A DNA stretch of 64,000 bases from assembly GCA_041738935.1 (NCBI GenBank), contig JBGSOV010000021.1:186001-250000 (forward strand), read 5' to 3'. A program made the position numbers and the translations under genes. Numbering within the stretch: the first letter of the stretch is position 1; the number at the start of each line of letters is the position of its first letter. Under the pieces are notes generated by a model, which was not told the DNA's origin, did not search any database, and saw only the letters and a program-made list of their open reading frames with translations. Shown here in pieces: positions 25,008 through 33,429 of this stretch. This stretch comes from JBGSOV01 sp041738935 (lineage in GTDB: Bacteria; Patescibacteriota; Gracilibacteria; CAIRYL01; GCA-016699755).

Positions 25008-26300
25008 ATGGACACCTTTTGGAACTCATGGCAAAAAATACTGAGTCTTTTTGTTGCGTGCATTTTTATCCCTGTCACCGCGGCAGCAGGCAACTACGGG
25101 CTCGATAGCGACACCACTCCCATCTATCCGACAAGCTACGCCCTGTCAAATATCATCAGTGTCGCTGCACTCGATACCGACGACACATTGGCGAGTTTTA
25201 GTAATTACGGAAAGACCAGTGTCGATATCGCTGCCCCGGGAGTAAATATCCTGAGCACCCTGCCGGGGAATAATTATGGCTTAGTGAGCGGCACGAGTTT
25301 TAGCGCGCCGATGGTAGCGGCGGTGCTGGCGGTACTTCCGATAGCCGGAAGTGACGAAACTGCGAGTCTCAAGAGTCAATTGGCAGAGCTGTTTGTGCCT
25401 ACCACTTACGCGGCGGAAGCAGAGGAAGAGATGACTCTGCAAGAGTTTTTGAATCTGTTGTTTGGTTCGGTGCAGAGTTGGACGGAGCTTGAAGGGAAAG
25501 TGAAGGGAGGGAAGGTGTTGAGGTTTGGGGAAACCCCAATAATTGAAGAAGAAGAGGAAGTGATACCGGAAGATGATGTTTCTTTGCAAAAAGCAATTGA
25601 AACAATAAATGAAAGTTTTCCTGATGAATCTTTCGAATTTTTTGACAAAGAAATCTATTATAACCTTGACGATACTCCAAAATATCAGGTATTCACATTT
25701 CATTGGTCAAAGAAAGGCGAAACTTCCACCAAACAGCAAGTAATCGATATGGTGCAGGCAAAATATGAAGAAGAGGAAAGACTGGGGGAACAAATAGAGG
25801 CTTATAAGGCAGCATGGCTCAAAAGGGGCGAGGCAGGAGAAGAAATAGATGCAGTAGAATATATGCGAGGTTTGGAAGAACTCAAGAACAAAGGCTATCG
25901 CATCAGGAGTGAAATGAGGGGGCATAATGCATTTGAAGCAATCTGGCTCACTATGGATTTAGGAAATCCACAGCCTGTTCGGGGAGGAGGATTACCCCCC
26001 CACTACATAAGTCGCCCTTTCCAAGAAGCCCTCATTAAAGACTCTCAATTTGAGGATTACTCTTTGGGGCGCTTTTATTACGAAGAAAAATGGCAGGAAT
26101 ATTTCGGACTTCTCCCGCCTGATTACCAACTAAGCGGGAAGGTGGATGACCCACCCTTCCTGATGAGAAGCCACGATTCAACCATCTACTCGAGAGACAA
26201 CCTCGAAGCGGAAAAGGAAGAAGTCCTCGTCAAACCGGAAAAAGCACCTCTTTGGCACCAGCTACTACGGTTCGTGATAAGCCTGCTACCATTGCTCTAA
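25008..26300 (+). CDS. Catalytically incomplete subtilase-derived secreted protein
   Basis: 430 residues. A signal-like hydrophobic segment (SLFVACIFIPVTAAA) runs straight into the C-terminal half of an S8 subtilase: AGN (oxyanion Asn), NIISVAALDTDDTLASFSNY, DIAAPGVNIL and the Ser site GTSFSAPMVAA. The Asp and His parts of the triad are missing. From residue ~135 the chain is a long acidic/helical region and a final hydrophobic patch with no recognised domain. I infer an internal deletion joined the leader to the back half of the catalytic domain. A perfect promoter suggests expression rather than simple decay. It interrupts the his cluster. Confidence 0.75.
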   Translation: MDTFWNSWQKILSLFVACIFIPVTAAAGNYGLDSDTTPIYPTSYALSNIISVAALDTDDTLASFSNYGKTSVDIAAPGVNILSTLPGNNYGLVSGTSFSAPMVAAVLAVLPIAGSDETASLKSQLAELFVPTTYAAEAEEEMTLQEFLNLLFGSVQSWTELEGKVKGGKVLRFGETPIIEEEEEVIPEDDVSLQKAIETINESFPDESFEFFDKEIYYNLDDTPKYQVFTFHWSKKGETSTKQQVIDMVQAKYEEEERLGEQIEAYKAAWLKRGEAGEEIDAVEYMRGLEELKNKGYRIRSEMRGHNAFEAIWLTMDLGNPQPVRGGGLPPHYISRPFQEALIKDSQFEDYSLGRFYYEEKWQEYFGLLPPDYQLSGKVDDPPFLMRSHDSTIYSRDNLEAEKEEVLVKPEKAPLWHQLLRFVISLLPLL

Positions 26301-26338
26301 CGCACTGGTTTTACGGCTCGATCGCTCTTGCAGAGTGC

Positions 26339-26368
26339 TTGTAATATGCTAAACTTTTGTGCTATAAT
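26339..26368 (+). promoter_or_regulatory. Promoter of the Cys-rich membrane protein gene
   Basis: TTGTAA (26339-26344), an 18-bp spacer and TATAAT (26363-26368). The predicted start near 26375 is about 20 bases before ATG 26394. Confidence 0.8.
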
Positions 26369-26393
26369 GTACATTGAATTTTTAAAAACAAAT

Positions 26394-27533
26394 ATGAAAA
26401 AACCTGTACAAGGGTGTGATTGTGGAAGCGGTTGCGACTGCAAACCAAAACGTAGCCTCTCTGAAGGAGGAATGCTGTTTTTGGGCGGATTTTTGGTAGC
26501 GACGGTATTGATTGTAGCAACGAGCAATATTGCGAGTCAGAAAGATTTGAGTGCAAATCTTGATGCTAATAATATGTCCTCGCGTTCGCATCCTGTGGGC
26601 GAATATCCTTACCAGCAACCACCAGCACATTATGGCGCACCCACTGGCAAAAAATGTTCGCCAATTGGTGTCATTGTGGATGGACAATATCAAGAGACAG
26701 ATTGTCCTGGTGAAGAACTCAAAAATGAAGTTGAGGAATATCAAGATCTTGATGACGTCGAAGGAATGGAAGCCGATCTCGATGATCTCGACGCTGCTGA
26801 AGCCGAATACATAGAAAAACTGAAAAATATAGATCCGAATTCGAACGACTATTGGGAGATCCGCAACAAAATTATGGAATTAAAAGCACAAAAGGACAAA
26901 ATCCGACATAAAAAACGTGCTCTTCAATCAGATATGAAAGAGAAAAAACTGCAGAAAATTGACCAAAAAGCGGCACGTGACCCCAGTTCAGATAATAAGC
27001 AGATTATTGAAAAATGCCGTCAACTCGGCAAAACAGATTTTCCTGCTTGCATGAGAGAACACATGGGAAAACAAGAACAGCGCAATGAATTTGGTGATAC
27101 CCAAAGCTTTGAATTCAGAGCAGAACAACAAGGTGCCTTTTCGAATCAAGGTGATGGTATTATGCGCCCCAATAGTATAGAAAATGGTCAATTCCAAAAC
27201 AATCGTCCACCTTTGACAATTAAGGATATCGTCAAAAAATGTATCGAAGAAAATCCGAGTGTCCTGACACAATGTATCCGCGAAGGAGTTTTGGATATCA
27301 AAGAACAGATTCTGCGTGAAGCTCGCCAAAAGACACAGCAGATCGAAGAAGAATATAGCAACTATGAAACTGAAACCAGCAATACTGATAACGAATTTGA
27401 GCAGGCAGGTCTTCCTCCGCCGCCAAAACGATTTGTCGTGCCGAGTCCGACACCATACGGAAACGACATGCCACAAACAGAAGCAGAGTGGCAGAAATAT
27501 AATCAGCAGTTTAATCGAAAGTCGACCATCTGA
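26394..27533 (+). CDS. Membrane-anchored protein with Cys-rich N-terminus and helical domain
   Basis: 379 residues from ATG 26394, the start that follows the promoter at a normal distance. The first 20 residues hold four cysteines as CDCGSGCDC, a likely metal or redox site on the cytoplasmic side. One transmembrane helix follows (GGMLFLGGFLVATVLIVAT). The outside portion has long charged helices (residues ~100-190), then two similar Cys-containing modules (IIEKCRQLGKTDFPACMRE and IVKKCIEENPSVLTQCIREG), and a Pro-rich tail. The repeat of K-C-x(11)-C in both modules suggests disulfide-stabilised helical hairpins. No known family was recognised. Confidence 0.7.
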   Translation: MKKPVQGCDCGSGCDCKPKRSLSEGGMLFLGGFLVATVLIVATSNIASQKDLSANLDANNMSSRSHPVGEYPYQQPPAHYGAPTGKKCSPIGVIVDGQYQETDCPGEELKNEVEEYQDLDDVEGMEADLDDLDAAEAEYIEKLKNIDPNSNDYWEIRNKIMELKAQKDKIRHKKRALQSDMKEKKLQKIDQKAARDPSSDNKQIIEKCRQLGKTDFPACMREHMGKQEQRNEFGDTQSFEFRAEQQGAFSNQGDGIMRPNSIENGQFQNNRPPLTIKDIVKKCIEENPSVLTQCIREGVLDIKEQILREARQKTQQIEEEYSNYETETSNTDNEFEQAGLPPPPKRFVVPSPTPYGNDMPQTEAEWQKYNQQFNRKSTI

Positions 27534-27554
27534 CCGAAGGAGATATCGGCATCA

Positions 27555-27594
27555 AAGCCATGAGAATATCGCATTCTTGTGGCTTTTTTGTTGT
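27555..27594 (+). terminator. Terminator after the Cys-rich membrane protein gene
   Basis: AAAGCCATGAGAAT pairs with ATTCTTGTGGCTTT (two mismatches), followed by a T-rich run. It lies 22 bases past the stop and 11 bases from the convergent hisF stop. Confidence 0.75.
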
Positions 27595-27604
27595 TCGGTG
27601 AAAA

Positions 27605-28363
27605 TTATAAGCGCACCGAAATATTGCAATCACCGAGATAGGTCTTGAGATCAGGGATGAGAATTTCGCCAAAATGAAAGACACTTGCTGCCAAAGCACC
27701 TGTTGCAGGAGTTTGCTGAAACACTTCATAGAAATGTTCCTTCGTCCCGACTCCGCCCGAAGCGATGATTGGAATCGAAACCACTGCGCCAACCGCCTGA
27801 AGAAGTGCAATGTCAAAACCGCTCTTCGTGCCGTCTTTGTCCATCGAAGTCAGCAGAATTTCTCCTGCACCACGATTCTGAACCTCGGTTGCCCATTCAA
27901 TTACATCGATTCCAGTGGCAATGCGACCGCCACCAACAAAGACCTCCCATTTTCCATCAGCGACTTGCTTTGCGTCAATCGCGATTACCACTGCCTGATT
28001 ACCAAACCGCTCTGCACACTCAGAAATAAGTGATGGATTTTTGACAGCTGCCGAATTGATTGCCACTTTGTCCGCTCCCGCAAGCAGGATTTCGCGAAAA
28101 TCATCACTCGTTTTTACTCCTCCACCGATTGCAAAAGGAATGGAAATTGCTTTTGAAACGCGTTCTGCCAAACGAGCTGCCGTCTTCCGTTTTTCGTGCG
28201 TTGCGGTAATATCGAGAAAGACAAGCTCGTCAGCGCCTTCATCCGAATAGCGCTTGGCAAGTTCGACCGGATCACCAGCATCGCGCAAATCGACAAAATT
28301 AATGCCCTTCACGGTACGACCATCTTTGACATCGAGGCAGGGAATAATGCGTTTTTTTAGCAT
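27605..28363 (-). CDS. hisF: Imidazole glycerol phosphate synthase, cyclase subunit
   Basis: 252 residues. TIM barrel with catalytic Asp in CLDVKDGRTVKG and Asp130-equivalent in VIAIDAKQV. Phosphate-binding loops are GGGVKTSDD and ASGGVGTKEH. It uses ammonia from HisH to make imidazole glycerol phosphate and AICAR. It overlaps hisA by seven bases. Confidence 0.98.
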   Translation of the reverse strand: MLKKRIIPCLDVKDGRTVKGINFVDLRDAGDPVELAKRYSDEGADELVFLDITATHEKRKTAARLAERVSKAISIPFAIGGGVKTSDDFREILLAGADKVAINSAAVKNPSLISECAERFGNQAVVIAIDAKQVADGKWEVFVGGGRIATGIDVIEWATEVQNRGAGEILLTSMDKDGTKSGFDIALLQAVGAVVSIPIIASGGVGTKEHFYEVFQQTPATGALAASVFHFGEILIPDLKTYLGDCNISVRL

Positions 28364-29103
28364 GGCTCATTTATAAAATCGAGAAGCTCGTCTAGCGTGA
28401 GCATGCCTTCATAATAAGCTTTCCCAAAAATTGCGCCGGCAATGCCAGCGCCCCGTAGCAATCGAAGATCAGCGATATTAGAAATTCCTCCGGAAGCGAT
28501 GATTTCGAGATGTGGAAAAAGCGATTTGAGATTGCGATACAGCTCCACTGGCGGACCGCTGAGTGTGCCGTCGCGCGCGATTTCTGTTACGGAAACGGTT
28601 CGGATCCCACTCGACTTGAGCGTGGTCAAAAAAGTATCAATCATCATCTGCGATGATTGTTGCCAAGCATTCGTCGCGACATAGCCGTTTTTGATGTCTG
28701 CACCGACTACGATCTTATCTGCACCAAACTGGTCGATTGCTTCGGACAAAAAAGTGGGATCGGTCACTGCCGAAGTTCCGATTACGACGCGAGCAACGCC
28801 AAGCGCAAGCAAGCGGTCAATATCAGCAAGTTCGCGCACGCCACCGCCCACTTCGCTGGGAATAGATGCGGCGGCGGCGATTTCGGCGATTGCATCGTAA
28901 TGGGTGATTTTTCCTTGTTTGGCACCATCCAAATCAACGACGTGAATTCCACTCGCAAAGCGCGAAAAGGTCTCCGCTAGGTCAGTAAGCGGATGATCGT
29001 ATTCAGTCTTGTGGGCAAAATCCCCTTGCCTCAAGCGCACTGGCTTACCATCGATGAGGTCGATTGATGGCCAGAGCTGAAATGATGATGAGTTGGTATT
29101 CAC
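28357..29103 (-). CDS. hisA: ProFAR isomerase
   Basis: GTG at 29103 is chosen because it overlaps the hisH stop by four bases (GTGA), the junction style used throughout this operon. An ATG nine codons upstream is the alternative. About 248 residues: LWPSIDLIDGKPVRLRQGDF (catalytic Asp), VVDLDGAKQG, EVGGGVREL, ASGGISN. It catalyses the Amadori rearrangement of ProFAR, giving the HisF/HisH substrate. Confidence 0.96.
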   Translation of the reverse strand: MNTNSSSFQLWPSIDLIDGKPVRLRQGDFAHKTEYDHPLTDLAETFSRFASGIHVVDLDGAKQGKITHYDAIAEIAAAASIPSEVGGGVRELADIDRLLALGVARVVIGTSAVTDPTFLSEAIDQFGADKIVVGADIKNGYVATNAWQQSSQMMIDTFLTTLKSSGIRTVSVTEIARDGTLSGPPVELYRNLKSLFPHLEIIASGGISNIADLRLLRGAGIAGAIFGKAYYEGMLTLDELLDFINEPC

Positions 29104-29702
29104 AGGCGAGAAGAAAGCGAATCGTTGCAAAATGCCTCAAGGAGCCGAGTGCCAGCAATGCCAGATTTTTCGGGGTGAAATTGCATTCCGATGACATTCT
29201 CTTTTTGCACTATTGAACAAATTTTTTGTCCATTATAATCTGTTTCTCCAATGACAAACTCAGTACTTTTCGGAGAACAATAATACGAATGTACGAAATA
29301 AAAATCTTCCGATTTGAAATGTGAAATTTGTAATTTGAAATCCACTGTATTCCAACCCATATGCGGCACAATTCCGACTTTGGTTTCGTCAAAACGCTTG
29401 ATTGAGCCAGGAATAACACCGAGACACGCCGTCTCCCCTTCTTCGGAATAATCAAAGAGGAGTTGCATTCCCAAGCAGATCCCGAGCAACGGCTTGTTCC
29501 AAGTCTGTAATAAAATATCGAGTTTTTTGAAGCGCAGTGCGCTCATCGCCGCACTCGCGTGTCCGACTCCAGGAAAAATAAGTTTGTCTGCTCGCACGAG
29601 CTTGTCCGCATCATCAGAGACAAAATAATCTTGCCCAATGCGATCGAGGGCATTACAGACCGAGCGTATATTGCCGGCGTCGTAATCGAGAATTGCAAGC
29701 AT
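29100..29702 (-). CDS. hisH: Imidazole glycerol phosphate synthase, glutamine amidotransferase subunit
   Basis: 200 residues. Nucleophile Cys in LGICLGMQLLFD, His/Glu in MQFHPEKSGIAG, entry motif LDYDAGNIRSV. It supplies ammonia to HisF. Residues ~120-132 (DFKLQISHFKSED) are encoded by an AATTTGTAATTTG-like simple repeat, which seems to have expanded a surface loop. It starts eight bases after the hisB stop. Confidence 0.97.
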   Translation of the reverse strand: MLAILDYDAGNIRSVCNALDRIGQDYFVSDDADKLVRADKLIFPGVGHASAAMSALRFKKLDILLQTWNKPLLGICLGMQLLFDYSEEGETACLGVIPGSIKRFDETKVGIVPHMGWNTVDFKLQISHFKSEDFYFVHSYYCSPKSTEFVIGETDYNGQKICSIVQKENVIGMQFHPEKSGIAGTRLLEAFCNDSLSSRL

Positions 29703-29710
29703 AGTAAGGT

Positions 29711-30781
29711 TTATAAAACTCCTTTCGTTGAAGGAAGTGCCGAGCCAGTGCGCCTAACTGCATCTTTGAGACAACGCGCAAACGCTTTGAAAGAGACTTC
29801 AATGAGGTGGTGTGTATTGCTACCCGCAAGTGTCATATGCATGTTGAGTCCGGCTTTTTCACAAAAACTTTGGTAAAAGTGCTCCAAAAGTTCGGTGGGG
29901 AAATCACCGACATATTCGCGCTGAAATTCTGCCTGAAAAATGCAATATGGACGACCGGAAAAATCCATCGCGATTTCTGCCTTTGCCTCGTCCATCGGCA
30001 ATATCTTCTCAAAAGCATAGCGCTCGATGCCACGCTTGTCTTCGAGGGCGTTTTTGAAGCATTCGCCGAGTGCGAGTGCGACATCTTCGATGGTGTGATG
30101 TTCGTCAATTTCTAAGTCACCGTTGCAACGCAGCTCAAGGTCAAACGAGCCGTGTTTGGCAAGTTGCTCGAGCATGTGATCGAAAAATTTGAGTCCGGTC
30201 GAAATCTGATATTTTCCGCTCCCGTCAAGATTAAGCGTAATGGCAATATCAGTTTCTTTGGTCGTACGTTGCGTATGAGCAATCCGTGGTGCGAGCAAAA
30301 TCGTGTCGGCAATTTGATGCCAAGAAAGTTCTGGGAGCAAGAAACATTGAACACAAATATTATTCGCAAATTCGAGGTCGGATTGCCGGTCACCAACCAT
30401 CAAGGAATTTTGTAAATCGATTTTTTCTCTCTGCAAATAGTCACCAAGCATACCAGTTTTTGGCTTACGACAAGCGCAATTATCTTGCGGAAAGTGTGGA
30501 CACTCAAACACGTGTGTAATCGAAATTCCTTCACTTGCAAAAATTCGAAAAAGAAACGTGTTTATCTGTTCGTAATTCTCACGCGGATTCGCAGCGGTGC
30601 CAAGTCCATCTTGATTCGTGACAATTACGATTTCGTAACCAGCTTCGACAAAACACTTGAGCGCAGAAATCACGCCCGGAATCAGTTCGATTTCGGCGAG
30701 CGAATTGACTTGTTTAGTTTCGGGCGGCTCGACAATAAGTGTGCCGTCGCGATCGACAAAGAGAATTTTTTTCATCAGCAT
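29711..30781 (-). CDS. hisB: Bifunctional histidinol-phosphatase / imidazoleglycerol-phosphate dehydratase
   Basis: 356 residues. The N-terminal ~165 residues form a DDDD-type HAD phosphatase (ILFVDRDGTLIVEPP, VTNQDGLGT, zinc-like ECPHFPQDNCACRKP, MVGDRQSDLEFA). The C-terminal IGPD domain has metal-binding FFDHMLEQLAKHG and DEHHTIEDVALALG. It catalyses steps 6 and 8. This fused form is the enterobacterial/Bacteroidetes type. Its ATG overlaps the hisC stop (ATGCTGA). Confidence 0.97.
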   Translation of the reverse strand: MLMKKILFVDRDGTLIVEPPETKQVNSLAEIELIPGVISALKCFVEAGYEIVIVTNQDGLGTAANPRENYEQINTFLFRIFASEGISITHVFECPHFPQDNCACRKPKTGMLGDYLQREKIDLQNSLMVGDRQSDLEFANNICVQCFLLPELSWHQIADTILLAPRIAHTQRTTKETDIAITLNLDGSGKYQISTGLKFFDHMLEQLAKHGSFDLELRCNGDLEIDEHHTIEDVALALGECFKNALEDKRGIERYAFEKILPMDEAKAEIAMDFSGRPYCIFQAEFQREYVGDFPTELLEHFYQSFCEKAGLNMHMTLAGSNTHHLIEVSFKAFARCLKDAVRRTGSALPSTKGVL

Positions 30782-31815
30782 TGAGAAAGAAGATCGAGTA
30801 CACGACTATTTTCTTCGGGAGTACCGATTGTTATCCGTAAGCGATGAGGGAGACGCGGATGTTTGGAAAAATTACGCACAATCACGCCATGCTCGAGCAA
30901 ATGTTGATACACCTTATCTCCATCAGCAAATTCTACGAGGAGAAAATTGGCGTCAGAGGGAATTATGCTGCGAGAAAATACCTGAAGTTCGGACTCCATC
31001 CGTTTTCGTTCTGAGAGAATCTGGTGTACTTCATTGTTAAAACGACTAATATTTTGAGTGCGTTCCATAACAAAGCGAGTCTTGAGCGAATCGATATTGT
31101 ATGGCATTTTTACTTTGCGCAGCAGAGCGATAATCTGCGGACTCGTAATACAAAATCCCAGTCGCACGCCTGCCATGCCCCACGCTTTCGAGAAAGTCTG
31201 TAAAATCGCCACATGCGGAAACTCGCCAAGTCGCGGAACAAAACTCGTTTCCGGACAAAAATCGATATATGCTTCATCCAAGACGACGATTCCCTGCCAA
31301 TCCGTAATGATTTTTTCGAGGCGATCATGCGACATTGAGTTGCCAGTCGGATTATTCGGCGAACAGAGAAAGAGGATTTTTGCTTTGCCGTTTTGCCCGA
31401 GTATTGCTGCGACATCGAGGTCAAAATCGATATCGAGCGGAACTGTAATTGCCGCAACATTATTGAGGTCTGCAGCGACCTGATACATGCCAAAAGTCGG
31501 CGGTGTATAGACAAGCGAATCTTGCCCCGGTTCGCAAAAAATCCGCACCAACATATCGATCAGTTCGTCCGAACCATTGCCAAGTGCGAGATTATCGGAG
31601 GTAATTTTCGTACCGAATTGAGCGGATTTGACGGCAGCAATGTGTTCCACCAATTTCATCTGGAGCGGATCCGGGTAGCGATTGATAGTATTGTCGCCAT
31701 AGGGATTCTCGTTGGTATCAAGATAGATTTCTGCCGGACCAGAAAACTCGCTTTTGCCAGAAGAATACGCCTGCATCTGACGAATATTTTGCCGAGCGAG
31801 TTGTTCGATATTCAT
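30775..31815 (-). CDS. hisC: Histidinol-phosphate aminotransferase
   Basis: 346 residues. Class II PLP fold: LDTNENPYGDNTINRYPDP, FLCSPNNPTGNSMS, the PLP lysine in FSKAWGMAGVRLGF, and the C-terminal Arg in PHRLRITIGTPEEN. It transfers an amino group from glutamate to imidazole acetol phosphate. It overlaps the HAD gene upstream by four bases. Confidence 0.97.
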   Translation of the reverse strand: MNIEQLARQNIRQMQAYSSGKSEFSGPAEIYLDTNENPYGDNTINRYPDPLQMKLVEHIAAVKSAQFGTKITSDNLALGNGSDELIDMLVRIFCEPGQDSLVYTPPTFGMYQVAADLNNVAAITVPLDIDFDLDVAAILGQNGKAKILFLCSPNNPTGNSMSHDRLEKIITDWQGIVVLDEAYIDFCPETSFVPRLGEFPHVAILQTFSKAWGMAGVRLGFCITSPQIIALLRKVKMPYNIDSLKTRFVMERTQNISRFNNEVHQILSERKRMESELQVFSRSIIPSDANFLLVEFADGDKVYQHLLEHGVIVRNFSKHPRLPHRLRITIGTPEENSRVLDLLSQC

Positions 31816-32447
31816 AGTGTGAGTTTAGTAAAATCGGTAAAAATCTTGTCGGCAGCGGAAAGATCTTGATTCTGATTATCATCATATTGATAACCCCAAA
31901 CGGTCATGCCGGCAGCTTTGCCCGCGAGAACACCATTTTTGGAATCTTCGATCACAAGGCATTTTTGCGGTGGAATTTGCAAAAGCTCGGCAACTCGCAA
32001 AAAAATATCCGGTGCTGGTTTTTCTTTGCCATCGACATCATCACTCGACACGACAGCGGTAAAATATTGCTCGATTGGATGATGTTCAAATACACATCGA
32101 ATAAACTCGCGTGGCGAAGACGAGCCGAGCCCGATCACAAATTTGCTGGCGGCGAGTTGTAAAAATGGCAAAACGCCTTCGATGAGCGAAGTACGTGGAT
32201 AAACATTCTGCAGCGCAAAAGCTTTACGTTCGGTGACAAACTCTGCAAACGAAATATCGATTTTGCCATTCTGCTTCAAAATCTCGTAATTGCCACGCAG
32301 ACCAACACCGGTCACCGCGGCGCGAATCGCTTGGACTTCTTCGGCCGGAAATAATTGACTAATCATACTGCCGTCTTCCGCTTTCCAAAGTGCTTCAGAA
32401 TTGACGAGAACGCCGTCCATATCAAAAATAATTGTGTCAAATGTCAT
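31812..32447 (-). CDS. HAD-family phosphatase/phosphoglucomutase-like, paralogue 2
   Basis: 211 residues. HAD motif I is IIFDMDGVLVNSEALW, motif II GLGSSSP, motif III/IV KPAPDIFLRVAELL and CLVIEDSKNGVLAGKAAG. The helical cap is of the beta-phosphoglucomutase type. It shares the whole layout with the gene just upstream (32444-33076), so the pair arose by tandem duplication. The substrate is unknown. Both lie between hisD and hisC, although HisB already has a histidinol phosphatase domain. The four-base overlaps on both sides place it in the his transcript. Confidence 0.88.
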   Translation of the reverse strand: MTFDTIIFDMDGVLVNSEALWKAEDGSMISQLFPAEEVQAIRAAVTGVGLRGNYEILKQNGKIDISFAEFVTERKAFALQNVYPRTSLIEGVLPFLQLAASKFVIGLGSSSPREFIRCVFEHHPIEQYFTAVVSSDDVDGKEKPAPDIFLRVAELLQIPPQKCLVIEDSKNGVLAGKAAGMTVWGYQYDDNQNQDLSAADKIFTDFTKLTL

Positions 32448-33076
32448 AGGATTATTTCGGAATAATCACGGAAAATCATGTCCGCTTGCACGAGTGATTG
32501 ATCATCATTAATCCCATTGCGAAAACCATACACCGTCATGCCCGCACGCTTACCGGCTTCGACACCAGCATCGGCGTCTTCGATTACCAAACAGCGCTCA
32601 GGTTGAATTTTCAGCTTGTCGGCAGCAGCGAGAAAAATGTCAGGATTCGGTTTGCCTTTACCATTGGCATCATCGATTGTAGCAATAGCATCAAAGTGTT
32701 CGTTGAGTCCAAAACGAGCAAAAACAAAATCAACGAGTGACTGAGGTGTCGAAGTCCCAAGGGCAATCTGGTGATTTTTTTTTGCCACATGTAAAAACTC
32801 GAGAAAACCCGGCATCAACTCGACTTGTGGGTAAATATTCCGCCGCGCTGCTTCCATACGCAACTGGACAAACTCGTCTTCACTCAGCGCCAAACTAAAA
32901 ATCTCTTTGATACTTTTATAAACATGGTGACTTCCGACACCCAAAAAACGCGGCATTTTTGCTTTGTCAAAATTTGGGAGTAATTCGGACAGAAAAAGAA
33001 TATCTGACTGCGGCCAGTATTTTTCCGAATCGAACAGCACGCCATCCATGTCGAAGATAATTGCGTCAAAAGTCAT
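32444..33076 (-). CDS. HAD-family phosphatase/phosphoglucomutase-like, paralogue 1
   Basis: 210 residues. Motif I IIFDMDGVLFDSEKYW, motif II GTSTPQS, then GKPNPDIFLAAADKL and CLVIEDADAGVEAGKRAG. Same subfamily and same first residues (MTFD-IIFDMDGVL) as its neighbour 31812-32447. Candidate roles are a dephosphorylating housekeeping enzyme or a sugar-phosphate mutase; the sequence does not decide. Four-base overlaps with smr upstream and its paralogue downstream. Confidence 0.88.
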   Translation of the reverse strand: MTFDAIIFDMDGVLFDSEKYWPQSDILFLSELLPNFDKAKMPRFLGVGSHHVYKSIKEIFSLALSEDEFVQLRMEAARRNIYPQVELMPGFLEFLHVAKKNHQIALGTSTPQSLVDFVFARFGLNEHFDAIATIDDANGKGKPNPDIFLAAADKLKIQPERCLVIEDADAGVEAGKRAGMTVYGFRNGINDDQSLVQADMIFRDYSEIIL

Positions 33077-33429
33077 GGTAATAAGAGAATATCGAAAAAT
33101 CCCTTTTTGCGCTCGACTTTTATTTTTTCATATCCGGATTCCAGTTCTGATAAACGCTTACCGACATGCGAAAAAAGGAGCGAAATCCCTGTTTCAGAAC
33201 CGTATCCGGTAATAATCCGGATTTTGAGGAGTTCGTTTTTTTGACAGCGCTTTATAAATAATTCAGCTTCCCAAACGCCTTCGAGAACACGAAACCCATG
33301 GAGATCCAAAGTCGCCTGTGGATTATTGGGAATATGAACTAATTTTTTATTCAAATCTGGTTCACCGGTATTTTCTGCTGTTGGATTTCCTGTTACCGTT
33401 CGCATAATGTCGTCCATATTCTCAGTCAT
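33073..33429 (-). CDS. Smr-domain protein
   Basis: 118 residues from ATG 33429, chosen because this ATG sits inside the hisD stop (ATGACTGA) as at other junctions. The Smr domain spans residues ~40-118: TLDLHGFRVLEGVWEAELFI and IRIITGYGSET. Small MutS-related domains cleave or bind nucleic acid, and stand-alone forms act in ribosome rescue and RNA cleavage in other bacteria. The usual H-G-x-G motif reads TGYGSE here. Why it is in the his operon is unclear. Confidence 0.85.
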   Translation of the reverse strand: MTENMDDIMRTVTGNPTAENTGEPDLNKKLVHIPNNPQATLDLHGFRVLEGVWEAELFIKRCQKNELLKIRIITGYGSETGISLLFSHVGKRLSELESGYEKIKVERKKGFFDILLLP

